DNA of 47,670 nt from Breznakibacter xylanolyticus (GTDB lineage Bacteria; Bacteroidota; Bacteroidia; Bacteroidales; Marinilabiliaceae): the NCBI RefSeq assembly GCF_003254275.1, contig NZ_QKZK01000009.1:1-47670 (forward strand), in the 5' to 3' direction. The notes beneath the pieces are model-generated. The model was given only the letters and a program-made list of their open reading frames with translations, ran no database searches and was not told the DNA's origin. Shown here piece by piece: positions 7,587 through 16,661 of this stretch (its first letter is position 1; the number at the start of each line of letters is the position of its first letter). The position numbers and the translations under genes were made by a program.

Positions 7587-8897
7587 ATGAGAGTTTCAAA
7601 GTTTGGCGGTACATCTGTTGGTTCTGCTCAACGGATGATGGAAGTGGCTGGTATCATTAATGATGGTGTTTCCAAGGTGGTGGTGCTTTCGGCAATGTCG
7701 GGAACCACAAACAATTTGGTTGAAATTGCCAGCCATCTTTATAAAAAAGATCAGCAGTCGGCAGCAGATGTGATTGCCCGACTGGAAAAGAAATACATCA
7801 CCGAGGTGGAAGCTCTGTATTCAACACCGGCGTACGTTCAAAAAGGAAAGGATTTAATCAAAAGTCATTTCGACTATCTCAAGTCCTTTACCATCGATAT
7901 GTTTACCGTTTACGAAGAGAAAGTGATTTTGGCACAAGGGGAGTTAATTTCCACAGCCATGTTTCAATATTATCTCGAAGAGCAGGGCCGTTCGTCGGTG
8001 TTGCTGCCGGCACTTGAGTTCATGCGTACCGATAAGCACAACGAGCCGGACATGACTTACATTCAAGAGAATATTGCCCGTGTGATGGCGCCATTTAAAG
8101 GAGTTGAAACGTTTATTACACAGGGGTATATTTGTCGCAACGCCTTTGGTGAAATTGATAACCTGCAGCGTGGCGGGAGTGATTATACTGCATCGCTCAT
8201 TGGCGCGGCCATTAATGCCTCTGAAATTCAAATTTGGACCGATATTGACGGGATGCACAACAATGACCCCCGTTTTGTGGAGGGTACCAAATCCATTTCA
8301 GATTTGTCGTTCGACGAAGCTGCAGAACTCGCCTATTTTGGAGCAAAAATTCTGCATCCCACATGCGTGTTGCCGGCTAAGGACAAAAATATTCCGGTTC
8401 GATTGCTCAATACTTATGAGCCACAGGCTCATGGCACGCTTATCTCGGGCAACCAAATTAAAAACCGAATTGCCGCTGTGGCCGCCAAGGATGGCATTAC
8501 TGCCATCAAAATTAAATCGAGCCGCATGTTGATGGCTTATGGCTTTATGCGTAAGGTATTTGAGATTTTTGAGAGTTACAAAACACCCATCGACATGATT
8601 ACGACTTCTGAAGTGGGTGTGTCACTGACCATTGATAACGACCGCAACCTCCCCGAAATAGTTGAAGATTTGAAGAAGTTTGGAACCGTAGAGGTTGATA
8701 CCAACCAAGTTATCATTTCGGTGGTAGGAGATTTGGTCGCCGATACCAAGGGTAATGCCGATAAGGTATTCCATGCATTGCGCGAGGTGCCCATTCGTAT
8801 GATTTCTTATGGAGGCAGCAATTACAACATTTCGTTGCTGATTAATGCTGAGGACAAAAAAGTTGCATTGAACGCTTTGAGCCAAGGATTGTTTTAA
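7587..8897 (+). CDS. lysC: Aspartate kinase (monofunctional)
   Basis: Phosphorylates aspartate, the first step toward lysine, diaminopimelate, threonine and methionine. The 436-residue protein has the amino-acid kinase domain (KFGGTSVGSAQRM at 5-17, VVVLSAMSGTTNNL, RGGSDYTASL, then TDIDGMHNNDPR). Two C-terminal ACT modules follow from about residue 290 (IKIKSSRM, MITTSEVGVSLTID, VVGDLVADTKGNADKVF, ISYGGSNYNISLLI); these usually bind the inhibiting amino acid. It is not fused to homoserine dehydrogenase. lysA follows 107 bp downstream, so this pair covers the first and last steps of lysine synthesis. Confidence 0.95.
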   Translation: MRVSKFGGTSVGSAQRMMEVAGIINDGVSKVVVLSAMSGTTNNLVEIASHLYKKDQQSAADVIARLEKKYITEVEALYSTPAYVQKGKDLIKSHFDYLKSFTIDMFTVYEEKVILAQGELISTAMFQYYLEEQGRSSVLLPALEFMRTDKHNEPDMTYIQENIARVMAPFKGVETFITQGYICRNAFGEIDNLQRGGSDYTASLIGAAINASEIQIWTDIDGMHNNDPRFVEGTKSISDLSFDEAAELAYFGAKILHPTCVLPAKDKNIPVRLLNTYEPQAHGTLISGNQIKNRIAAVAAKDGITAIKIKSSRMLMAYGFMRKVFEIFESYKTPIDMITTSEVGVSLTIDNDRNLPEIVEDLKKFGTVEVDTNQVIISVVGDLVADTKGNADKVFHALREVPIRMISYGGSNYNISLLINAEDKKVALNALSQGLF

Positions 8898-9004
8898 TCA
8901 TGTGCCAACTATCTTTTTGATGGGATTGGGCAGATTAGACCATTGTCGTCACTCTTTTTTTAATTTTATTTCATTCAAACGAATTTGTTTAAAAATACAT
9001 CAGC

Positions 9005-10153
9005 ATGGGATCAAAATTTCCGGTTGCACAATGGGAACAGCAGCCGACACCGTTTTATTATTACGATTTAAAATTGCTAGGAGACACCCTTGATACGGTG
9101 ATGCACGAAGCTGGCAAGTATGGTTATCATGTGCATTATGCCATGAAGGCCAATGCCAACGATGGTTTGCTTAGCGAAATGCAGCAACGTGGCCTGGGCA
9201 TCGATTGCGTGAGTGGTAATGAGGTGCGCAAAGCCATTGAGTTGGGTTTTGATTCTTCAAAGGTGGTGTACGCAGGTGTTGGAAAAGCCGATTGGGAAAT
9301 CAATCTGGCTTTGGATGCGGGTATTTTTGCTTTTAATGTCGAGTCTATTCCCGAGTTGGAAGTTATTAATGAATTGGCCGGCAAAAAGGGAAAAAAGGCA
9401 TCGGTTGCTTTGCGTATCAATCCTAACGTAAATGCCAATACGCATCATTATATCACAACCGGGTTGGAGGAGAACAAGTTTGGCATTAACCTTTGGGATG
9501 TGGAGAAGGTGGTGAATACCATTGCCGGTTTATCGAACATACAGTTGGAAGGACTGCATTTTCATATCGGGTCGCAAATAACCGATTTGGAACCCTTCAA
9601 AGGGTTGTGCATTAAGGTGAATGAATTGCAAGATTGGTTTGAAGAACGTCATATTGCGTTGAAAGTCATTAATGTGGGTGGCGGATTGGGCATCGATTAC
9701 CATGAGCCCGATATGCACCCCATGCCTAACTTTAAGGCCTATTTTGAGGTTTTTCATCAGAACTTGCAACTCCGTCCGGGGCAGGAAGTGCATTTCGAAT
9801 TGGGGCGCTCCCTGGTGGCTCAGTGTGGATCGTTGATCACTCGCGTTTTGTATGTCAAAGAAGGAGTGAACACCAAGTTTGCCATTGTTGATGCGGGGAT
9901 GAACGACCTCATTCGTCCGGCGCTTTATCAAGCTTATCACAAAATCCAAAACCTCACCTCGAATGGCGAAATTGGGAAGTACGACGTGGTAGGACCGGTG
10001 TGCGAATCGTCCGATTGTTTTGGCAAGGCAGTAGATATGCCTTATACCAAACGTGGCGATATCATTGCTTTGCGTTCCGCCGGAGCGTATGGCGAAATCA
10101 TGGCTTCGCGATATAATCTGCGCGAGTTTGCCAAGTCGGTTTATTCTGAATAA
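9005..10153 (+). CDS. lysA: Diaminopimelate decarboxylase
   Basis: Converts meso-diaminopimelate to lysine with pyridoxal phosphate. The 382-residue protein keeps the PLP lysine motif YHVHYAMKANAN (Lys near residue 48), the HFHIGSQI and NVGGGLGIDY segments that hold the phosphate, a GRSLVAQCG motif, and the catalytic-Cys region VGPVCESSDCFGK. The C-terminus closes with SAGAYGEIMASRYNLR. It is somewhat shorter than the E. coli-type enzyme but normal for Bacteroidota. It lies downstream of lysC on the same strand and ends before a strong bidirectional terminator. Confidence 0.94.
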   Translation: MGSKFPVAQWEQQPTPFYYYDLKLLGDTLDTVMHEAGKYGYHVHYAMKANANDGLLSEMQQRGLGIDCVSGNEVRKAIELGFDSSKVVYAGVGKADWEINLALDAGIFAFNVESIPELEVINELAGKKGKKASVALRINPNVNANTHHYITTGLEENKFGINLWDVEKVVNTIAGLSNIQLEGLHFHIGSQITDLEPFKGLCIKVNELQDWFEERHIALKVINVGGGLGIDYHEPDMHPMPNFKAYFEVFHQNLQLRPGQEVHFELGRSLVAQCGSLITRVLYVKEGVNTKFAIVDAGMNDLIRPALYQAYHKIQNLTSNGEIGKYDVVGPVCESSDCFGKAVDMPYTKRGDIIALRSAGAYGEIMASRYNLREFAKSVYSE

Positions 10154-10173
10154 ATTGAAATAGAATATCACAT

Positions 10174-10206
10174 AAAGCCCCGCGAGTAAAATACTTTCGG
10201 GGCTTT
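10174..10206. terminator. Bidirectional terminator between lysA and the Dabb gene
   Basis: AAAGCCCCG (10174-10182) pairs perfectly with CGGGGCTTT (10198-10206) across a 15-base loop. It lies between the convergent ends of lysA (plus) and the Dabb gene (minus) and can serve both. Confidence 0.85.
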
Positions 10207-10210
10207 AATA

Positions 10211-10513
10211 TTATCCTATCACAAAGTCCACACATGCCCGGTTTTCTTTGATTTCGCCAATGATGCGTGCTACGGCCACGTGATCGGGATGAATGGCGTA
10301 GCGGTGCAGGTCATCCATGTTGTCGAATTCGGTAATGAGCGCCATGTCGAACGATTCGGAAGGGTTGGCGTTGATGCCCACCTCGATGTGGCGCAGAAAG
10401 TCGAGCTTGTTTTTTAAGTCCAGCAATGCCGTCTTAATGTTGTTGAGTTTTTCGTTTTTTTCTTCTTCGCCTTCAAACGTTTTGAATTTAAAAAGGACTA
10501 CGTGTTTGATCAT
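10211..10513 (-). CDS. Dabb (stress-responsive A/B barrel) domain protein
   Basis: A 100-residue dimeric alpha/beta-barrel protein. The N-terminus MIKHVVLFKFK, the central IEVGINANPSESFDMALITEFD and the HPDHVAVA segment are characteristic of the Dabb family. Members include small stress-induced proteins and some cyclases, so the substrate cannot be inferred. The ATG at 10513 was chosen over one 17 codons upstream because MIKHVVLFK is the conserved start. It is monocistronic, convergent with lysA and divergent from the exonuclease gene. Confidence 0.88.
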   Translation of the reverse strand: MIKHVVLFKFKTFEGEEEKNEKLNNIKTALLDLKNKLDFLRHIEVGINANPSESFDMALITEFDNMDDLHRYAIHPDHVAVARIIGEIKENRACVDFVIG

Positions 10514-10648
10514 TTCAATGAATGTTGATGTGATTAATATTTTGTTTGCTGCAAAAATAAGCAATCACTCCGCTCATTCTAAACAAAAGGCATCATTTTC
10601 CCGTGCTTTTTTATCATCTTAGCATCACGAATCAATTTTAAAGTGGTT

Positions 10649-11377
10649 ATGCTTGATCAAACACGCATCGAAGACATCCTGTTTCTGGATATTGAAACAG
10701 TACCCCAGTGGGAGGATTTTCGTCAGCTCGACGAAACATCAAAGGCTTTTTGGGATAAAAAGTCGGCCTATTTTCGGAAAGAGGATCAGTCACCGGCCGA
10801 CGTTTACGAACGCGCCGGTATTTATGCTGAGTTTGGGAAAATTGTTTGTATTTCAGTGGGATCCGTCATCGTGAGGGGTGGGGTGAGGCTTTTTCGATCC
10901 AAATCCTTTGCCGGGCACGACGAACAGCAGCTCTTGGCCGAATTCGGACGCATGATTGATAAAAGCTTTTCGTCTGATCATCCACGTTTTACCAATCTGT
11001 GCGGTCACAATGTCAAAGAGTTTGACATCCCATACATTTGTCGTCGCATGCTCGTCAATGGGGTTCCCATTCCAACCGTGTTGGATGTTTCAGGTAAAAA
11101 ACCCTGGGAGGTGCGCTTTCTCGATACGCTCGATTTGTGGAAATTTGGTGATTACAAAAACTACACATCGATGGCTTTATTGACTCATATATTTGGCATT
11201 CCCACGCCTAAGGATGACATTGATGGAAGTCAGGTGGCCAAAGTGTACTATGGCGAAGGCGACTTGGAACGCATTGCCATTTACTGCGAAAAGGATGTGT
11301 TGGCGACCGCTCAGTTGTTGTTGAGGTTTAAAGGCGAACCATTGATTGACCCGTTGAATGTGGAGCGCGCCGTTTAA
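10649..11377 (+). CDS. DEDDy 3'-5' exonuclease, PolB-type proofreading fold
   Basis: A 242-residue stand-alone 3'-5' exonuclease. ExoI is FLDIETVP (Asp and Glu), ExoII is NLCGHNVKEFDIPYICRRM (Asp), and ExoIII is YCEKDVLATAQLL with the Y-x3-D arrangement that defines the DEDDy class. It resembles the predicted PolB-like exonucleases found singly in Bacteroidota; the natural substrate is unknown. A GTG two codons upstream is possible, but the ATG at 10649 is preferred. Its stop lies 6 bp from the end of the convergent hydrolase gene, with no room for a separate terminator. Confidence 0.87.
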   Translation: MLDQTRIEDILFLDIETVPQWEDFRQLDETSKAFWDKKSAYFRKEDQSPADVYERAGIYAEFGKIVCISVGSVIVRGGVRLFRSKSFAGHDEQQLLAEFGRMIDKSFSSDHPRFTNLCGHNVKEFDIPYICRRMLVNGVPIPTVLDVSGKKPWEVRFLDTLDLWKFGDYKNYTSMALLTHIFGIPTPKDDIDGSQVAKVYYGEGDLERIAIYCEKDVLATAQLLLRFKGEPLIDPLNVERAV

Positions 11378-11382
11378 GGTGT

Positions 11383-12183
11383 TCATCCATTGATGAATGT
11401 ATTAATGGCATTTAAAACCAATTCAGGTTTTTCGGCATGCAACCAATGGCCTGCTTGGGGAATGGTGATGAATCGGGCATTTGGAAATAATTTGCGGGTG
11501 GGGTCAATGTCCTTATCCTCAATGTAAAGTGATCGTTCTCCCCTAATGAAAAGGCACGCATTCGTGAATGGGGTCGCACGGAGGTTTGTGAATCCGTCGG
11601 CGATTTCTGTTAGGTTTTGATATAGTGCTTCAATGTTGAGTTTCCATGCAAAGGTATTGTCCTCGTTTCGTTTGACGTTTTTTAGAAGGAATTGTCTCAG
11701 CATGGCGTTTGGGATATATTCTTCTGCATGTTTTTCAATCTCCTGACGTGTGAGGCAATTGGAGATTGGGATGGCGCGTAGAATATTAATCAGATGGTCG
11801 TGTCGGTTTTCAATTTGTTTATTGTCAAGCCAGTGTGTGTATGATACAGGGGCAATGTCCACCACGATGAGTTTTTTGACTTTTTCGGGATATTTCAATG
11901 CTAAATGCATCACCGCTTTACCTCCCATCGAGTGCCCAAGGAGGTGTGCCGAGTCAATCCCCAAGTGGTTCATTGTGTCCAGCAAATCATTGGCCAGTTC
12001 CGGGTAATTGTGGGCGTGATGGTGTGGCGAAGCCCCGTGGTTGCGAAGGTCGGGCAGCACGATCTGGTAATGAGGTGCCAGGCTTCGTGCCATACTTGTC
12101 CAGTTGTCGCCTGAGCCATACAGGCCATGAACCATCATTATCCAAGGGCCGGATGTGCCATATGTTTTGTAGTGGAGATGCAT
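11383..12183 (-). CDS. Alpha/beta-hydrolase, YbfF-like esterase
   Basis: A 266-residue cytoplasmic alpha/beta-hydrolase. The oxyanion segment VHGLYGSGDNW, the nucleophile elbow LGHSMGGKA (Ser near residue 103), a probable acid residue in RGERSLYIEDKD and the catalytic His in IPQAGHWLHAEKPE form a complete triad. It matches the YbfF esterase group, which acts on acyl-CoA and short acyl esters; the substrate here is unknown. It lies downstream of pdxJ on the same strand but past a strong terminator, so it probably has its own promoter. Confidence 0.88.
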   Translation of the reverse strand: MHLHYKTYGTSGPWIMMVHGLYGSGDNWTSMARSLAPHYQIVLPDLRNHGASPHHHAHNYPELANDLLDTMNHLGIDSAHLLGHSMGGKAVMHLALKYPEKVKKLIVVDIAPVSYTHWLDNKQIENRHDHLINILRAIPISNCLTRQEIEKHAEEYIPNAMLRQFLLKNVKRNEDNTFAWKLNIEALYQNLTEIADGFTNLRATPFTNACLFIRGERSLYIEDKDIDPTRKLFPNARFITIPQAGHWLHAEKPELVLNAINTFING

Positions 12184-12205
12184 GGTGCGTGTGTTTCAGA
12201 AAATA

Positions 12206-12244
12206 ACAAACCCCTGTCGTGAAATGTTCTCAACAGGGGTTTGT
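12206..12244 (-). terminator. Terminator after pdxJ
   Basis: A perfect 12-bp stem pairs ACAAACCCCTGT (12206-12217) with ACAGGGGTTTGT (12233-12244), loop 15 bases. It lies 18 bp past the pdxJ stop and before the hydrolase start on the minus strand. The T tract is weak. Confidence 0.75.
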
Positions 12245-12262
12245 GGTGCAATGTAAAGGCTG

Positions 12263-12982
12263 TTATTTCTTAATCAGCTGGTCTTTGTACATGATGATGG
12301 TTTGCTCCAGTCCATAATACAGGGCATCACAAATGAGGGCATGCCCAATGGACACTTCCTTGAGGAAGGGAATTTTTTCATTGAAAAAGCGCAGGTTCTG
12401 GAGATTCAGGTCATGTCCCGCATTGATGGTTAAGCCCAGCTTTTTTGCCTGATTGGCGGCCTCTACGAAAGGCGCCACCGCAGCTTCTCGGTCTTTTTCA
12501 TAACCTTTGGCATACGGCTCAGTATAGAGCTCAATGCGATCGGTATCCGTTTTTGCTGCGTAACTAATCAGTTCAGCCACAGGGTCTATAAAGATGGATG
12601 TGCGAATGCCTGCTTCTTTAAAGGTGCCAATTACATCTTGTAAAAAAGTCAGGTGGGTGATGGTGTCCCATCCCGCATTGGACGTGATGGCATCGGGGGC
12701 ATCGGGAACCAGGGTCACCTGATGAGGTTTAACCTTTTTGACCAGTTCGATGAACTTGGGCGATGGATAACCCTCAATGTTAAACTCCGTCCGGATGAGT
12801 GGGCGGATGTCGGTGACATCTTTATAGCGAATGTGGCGCTCGTCGGGGCGCGGATGAACCGTGATTCCTTCGGCACCAAAGTTCTGGATGTCATTGACCG
12901 CCTTCAGCAGGTCGGGCATGTTGCCGCCCCTTGAATTACGGAGGGTTGCGATTTTGTTAATATTGACACTCAGTTTTGTCAT
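12263..12982 (-). CDS. pdxJ: Pyridoxine 5'-phosphate synthase
   Basis: Condenses 1-deoxyxylulose 5-phosphate with 3-amino-2-oxopropyl phosphate to form pyridoxine 5'-phosphate, the last ring-forming step of the DXP-dependent B6 pathway. The 239-residue TIM barrel shows [17 protein letters not shown] at the N-terminus, the active-site [22 protein letters not shown] and [14 protein letters not shown], and a terminal phosphate-binding segment [17 protein letters not shown]. The ATG at 12982 (MTKLSV) was preferred over one two codons upstream. It is divergent from the CBS-domain gene, the order usual in Bacteroidota. Confidence 0.96.
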   Translation of the reverse strand: MTKLSVNINKIATLRNSRGGNMPDLLKAVNDIQNFGAEGITVHPRPDERHIRYKDVTDIRPLIRTEFNIEGYPSPKFIELVKKVKPHQVTLVPDAPDAITSNAGWDTITHLTFLQDVIGTFKEAGIRTSIFIDPVAELISYAAKTDTDRIELYTEPYAKGYEKDREAAVAPFVEAANQAKKLGLTINAGHDLNLQNLRFFNEKIPFLKEVSIGHALICDALYYGLEQTIIMYKDQLIKK

Positions 12983-13128
12983 GAGCAAATACTTGTTTTA
13001 AATCAGGTGTGTGAGGATAAATAACCGCTAAAATGTTTGATTGTTTTGGCAAATTAGGGTAATTTTATCAACAAGATCAGGCCTTGATCATCGGGCAAAA
13101 ATAGAAAGTATTTCGTTATTGATGCGAT

Positions 13129-13794
13129 ATGTTGGCAAAAGATTTATACTCGGATGTGATTCCTTCGCTGAAAACTTCTGATACAGGGTTGGATGCGCTC
13201 AACTGGATGGAGGTGTTCAGGGTGTCGCATTTGCCCATTGTCAACAATCGGGTTTTCTTAGGACTCATTACTGACTTGGATATATATGATCTGAACAAGG
13301 CCGACGAGCCGTTGGGAAACCATACGATGTCGTTGATGAAGCCTTATGTTTTTTATTATCAGCACATTTATGAAGTGGTGGCATTGGCGGCTCGATTAAA
13401 ACTAACGGTGGTGCCAGTTCTCAACGAACAAATGGAATATCTGGGGGTGATTTCGCAAAGTGAACTGTTGCATCGAATGGCCGATATTATTGCCGCTCAC
13501 ACTCCGGGAGGGATTATTGAGTTGGAATTGGGGCAACGTGATTATTCTTTGGCTGAGATATCCAGAATTGTTGAAGACAGTGATGCTAAAATTCTGAGTT
13601 TGTACGTGAAAGAGAATCAGGAGACCAACAGCTTGCATTTGTGTATCAAGCTAAATAGAACTGATTTACGTCCGGTGTTGCATGCCTTTGATCGTTACGG
13701 CTACAAAATCAATGCTTCATTTTCGGAAAATGATTTGCTTGATGACGGCGCTATGAAAAACTACGATGCGTTGATGATGTTTTTAAATGTGTGA
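13129..13794 (+). CDS. CBS-domain pair protein with C-terminal ACT-like domain
   Basis: A 221-residue soluble protein. Two CBS motifs cover about residues 1-125 (SHLPIVNNRVFLGLITDLDIYD, split across the first repeat, and LTVVPVLNEQMEYLGVISQSELL in the second). CBS pairs usually bind adenine nucleotides. The C-terminal 80 residues (GGIIELELGQRDYSLAEISRI onward, read in parts) look like an ACT-type regulatory fold. No catalytic domain is attached, so it is probably a ligand sensor; ligand and target are unknown. It heads the conserved cluster leading to nadK, porG and bamA and is divergent from pdxJ. Confidence 0.82.
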   Translation: MLAKDLYSDVIPSLKTSDTGLDALNWMEVFRVSHLPIVNNRVFLGLITDLDIYDLNKADEPLGNHTMSLMKPYVFYYQHIYEVVALAARLKLTVVPVLNEQMEYLGVISQSELLHRMADIIAAHTPGGIIELELGQRDYSLAEISRIVEDSDAKILSLYVKENQETNSLHLCIKLNRTDLRPVLHAFDRYGYKINASFSENDLLDDGAMKNYDALMMFLNV

Positions 13795-13825
13795 GGTAAG
13801 GGCCTAACAAATAGGGGGTTGGTAT

Positions 13826-15259
13826 ATGTGTGGGAGCAGGTCATTACGGTGGATGGCAGGGATGTTATTTCTCTTTTTGGTTGGTTTGGCCGAAGCCGCT
13901 TGTTATGACCCTTTGTTATTTGAAAAGCACCTTTCCTCAGAGCAATCGCTGGTGATTGGCCAAATTCAAGTGTCGGGTAACGAAACGACCCGTTTGCAGG
14001 TGATCATGAAAGAGTTGCCGTTTCGCTCCGGTGATACCATTGCATCTGATGAATTGATGCGTTTGGTGGAGTTGGGGCGTCAAAATCTCTTGAAAACTTC
14101 TTTATTCAATTTTGTTTATGTCAATACTCAAAGCGATTCGTTGTCAACGGTCGATGTTTCTATCCGTGTCGAGGAGCGTTGGTATTGGTGGGTGTTTCCA
14201 ATTATTGAGCCGGCAGATCGGAATGTGGCCTCGTTTTTTGGAAATGGCAATTGGGACATGATGAATTATGGCGCCTATGTGCAGCGTGATAATTTTAGAG
14301 GGCGGCAGGAGATGTTGAAGTTTCGTTTGCGCGTGGGTTATGCCAATCAATTGGCGGTTCTCTTTCAGTCGCCTGAGTATAAGCGTAAAACCGGGTGGGG
14401 CATGGCTGTTAATTACAATGTCTTTGATCATTTGCCGGTATTTACGCTCAATGATCAACCGGTTTATTATAAGAATGCCGGAAACGCCGTTCATCGTTAT
14501 TTTAATGCGTCGATGTATTTGCAGTATCGGCCACAGTTAACTGTTCGGCATACCCTTGAATTGAATGTTTTTTCACATCGTGTTTCCGATACCATTTTGG
14601 CGCTCAATGCCAATTTTTTCCCACATCAGCATTCATGGTTCGATTACCTGACCTTGACGTACAGTTTGGGTCGTGATGTGCGTGATAGCAAGCCGTATCC
14701 GTTGAGTGGGAATTATCAAAATTTTCGTTTAACCAAAGCTGGGCTGGGGGTTTATGAGGGTGAGCCTGATTTTTGGACAGCTCGTCTTCGGATTAATAAT
14801 TATTGGCCGTTGAAGAAGCGTTTTTATTCATCGATCGAAACCATGGGAGAGGTGTCATCGCAAACTGATTTGCCTTATGTGGTGAAGAGTGGATTGGGGT
14901 ACCGTGATTTTTTGCGTGGATATGAGTATTATGTGGTCGATGGTTCTATCACGGCCATGGCCAAAGCCAATCTTTTATTTGAATTGTTACCCACCCGGGT
15001 GGCTTATTGGAATTTTATCCCCACGCCCAAATTTTCAAAAATTCATTATGCCATATACTTACGCGGTTTTATTGATAATGGGTATGTGGTGAAGCAAAAC
15101 GCTCATCCACTCAATCGGATGGTAAATTCTCATCAATATGGTTGTGGTTTGGGGGTTGATTTTGTGACTTTTTACGACAAAGTGTTCAGTTTTAATTATG
15201 CGGTTAACCGATTTGGAGAGCATGGTTTTTATTTTCATTTGAACCTTTTGTTGGAGTAA
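13826..15259 (+). CDS. Outer-membrane POTRA/beta-barrel protein (Omp85-like, single POTRA)
   Basis: A 477-residue exported protein. A signal peptide (about 1-25, WMAGMLFLFLVGLAEAAC) is followed by one POTRA-like domain (about 42-112: VIGQIQVSGNETTRLQVIMKEL, read in parts, and LVELGRQNLLKTSLFNFV). The rest is amphipathic beta strands ending in aromatic-rich FHLNLLLE, typical of a 16-strand barrel. The family is related to BamA but has one POTRA rather than five. The conserved neighbourhood with bamA, porG and ompH suggests a role in outer-membrane assembly or transport; this is an inference. It starts 31 bp after the CBS gene. Confidence 0.8.
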   Translation: MCGSRSLRWMAGMLFLFLVGLAEAACYDPLLFEKHLSSEQSLVIGQIQVSGNETTRLQVIMKELPFRSGDTIASDELMRLVELGRQNLLKTSLFNFVYVNTQSDSLSTVDVSIRVEERWYWWVFPIIEPADRNVASFFGNGNWDMMNYGAYVQRDNFRGRQEMLKFRLRVGYANQLAVLFQSPEYKRKTGWGMAVNYNVFDHLPVFTLNDQPVYYKNAGNAVHRYFNASMYLQYRPQLTVRHTLELNVFSHRVSDTILALNANFFPHQHSWFDYLTLTYSLGRDVRDSKPYPLSGNYQNFRLTKAGLGVYEGEPDFWTARLRINNYWPLKKRFYSSIETMGEVSSQTDLPYVVKSGLGYRDFLRGYEYYVVDGSITAMAKANLLFELLPTRVAYWNFIPTPKFSKIHYAIYLRGFIDNGYVVKQNAHPLNRMVNSHQYGCGLGVDFVTFYDKVFSFNYAVNRFGEHGFYFHLNLLLE

Positions 15260-15483
15260 CTCATGTGGTGTGCTGAAGCGTTTTGGTGGTTAGAAAATAC
15301 TCAGCAATTATTTTGACATTCAAAATAATCATGCTTTTGAGAGATAAAATTATCCTCTTGGTTTGTTTCATGGCTCCCATCGATTGCAGATTCGCAACTT
15401 CCTGTTAGTTTTACATGCTTTTCTTTTTGACGTGGCCGGGAGTCGGTTCACAATTGGGAAGGTTTCATTTTAAACGTACAGGC

Positions 15484-16359
15484 GTGAAGGTTGCTGTTTT
15501 TGGAAAGCGGTTTGAGGCGAGTTTTATGCCGCATTGTATCGATCTTTTTCAGTTTCTCGATGACAACGGGTGTCATGTGTGGATTTATGCCCCATTTCTT
15601 GATTTTTTGGAACAAGAAATGGGTTTCCTTCCTCGGGTGGCCGGATGTTATTCCGATGCAGCCGGTTTGAGTGGTTGTGAGTTGTTGTTGTCCATTGGTG
15701 GCGACGGGACCATTCTTGAAGCTGTCACATTGGTTCGAGATTCGGGTATCCCGGTGGCCGGTATCAACAGCGGGCGATTAGGTTTTTTGGCCGATGTATC
15801 AGGCGAGGAACTGATTCCGGCCATGACGGACATCCTTCAAAAAAACTATCATATTCGCGAGCTAAACCTCTTGCAGGTGGAGACGAGCGGTGGCGATTTT
15901 GGGGAACTTAATTTTGCGCTCAATGAGTTGTCGATTGCCAAGCGCGACAATTCGTCGATGATTACGGTGCATGCCTGGTTGAATGGCGAATTTCTTAGTT
16001 CTTATTGGTCCGACGGGCTCATTATTGCCACGCCGACGGGGTCGACGGCCTACTCCTTGAGTGTGGGTGGTCCCATCATGCATCCGCAGGCACAAAGTTT
16101 TGTGATTTCGCCCATCGCTCCCCATAACCTGACTGTTCGGCCATTGGTAATCCCCGATCACTTTGAGATGGAATTAAAGGTGGATGCTCGTGGTGGTAAA
16201 TTCATGGCCTCGCTCGATTCGCGCAGCCGGGTGATGGATCAGGAAACGATTATTAAGGTGCGTAAAGCTGGCTTTAGCGTACGCATGATTGTGCGGCAGC
16301 CCAATTTTTACTGCACTTTGCGTAAAAAATTGATGTGGGGAGCCGATGCCCGAAACTGA
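15484..16359 (+). CDS. nadK: NAD kinase
   Basis: Phosphorylates NAD to NADP. The 291-residue protein carries the signature LLSIGGDGTILEAV (GGDGT loop), GINSGRLGFLADVS, the NE-containing FALNELSIAKRD, and the substrate-binding TPTGSTAYSLSVGGPIMHP. The GTG at 15484 (V/M-KVAVFGKRF) was chosen because relatives begin there. The alternative ATG at 15415 adds 23 unrelated residues and lies only about 2 bp after a promoter-like TTG (15384-15386) / TAGTTTTA (15406-15413) pair, so it is probably untranscribed or leaderless. It sits in the conserved pdxJ-CBS-POTRA-nadK-porG order. Confidence 0.93.
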   Translation: MKVAVFGKRFEASFMPHCIDLFQFLDDNGCHVWIYAPFLDFLEQEMGFLPRVAGCYSDAAGLSGCELLLSIGGDGTILEAVTLVRDSGIPVAGINSGRLGFLADVSGEELIPAMTDILQKNYHIRELNLLQVETSGGDFGELNFALNELSIAKRDNSSMITVHAWLNGEFLSSYWSDGLIIATPTGSTAYSLSVGGPIMHPQAQSFVISPIAPHNLTVRPLVIPDHFEMELKVDARGGKFMASLDSRSRVMDQETIIKVRKAGFSVRMIVRQPNFYCTLRKKLMWGADARN

Positions 16360-16490
16360 TTTCGACTTGTTCTTTTTCATGTGGTAACAATAAATGAAAC
16401 GGTTTTGGGTTTGTTAAAATAAGTTCTTTTGAACGCTATGATGGTGCTCATTTGGGTGTTGTTTGATTTAAACATGCTGTTGGTTGAGCA

Positions 16491-16524
16491 TTTGCCATGA
16501 AGCCGTCATGAAATATTAAGTTTG
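16491..16524 (+). promoter_or_regulatory. Putative promoter of the porG-uppS-bamA operon
   Basis: TTTG at 16491-16494 and TAAGTTTG at 16517-16524 (perfect TAnnTTTG) are 22 bp apart. The next genes porG, uppS and bamA follow with gaps of only 6-7 bp, so this site could drive all three. Confidence 0.55.
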
Positions 16525-16661
16525 TAAAACCATTATCCCTTGGGGCGGATGCTCCGAAACGATACATGTCAGTAAATCAATATCAATTCATACGAGATGG
16601 TCTTTTTCTAAACCGATTTTTCGGTGAGGGAAAAAGATGTTTCGGGGCATTGGGTAAATCA

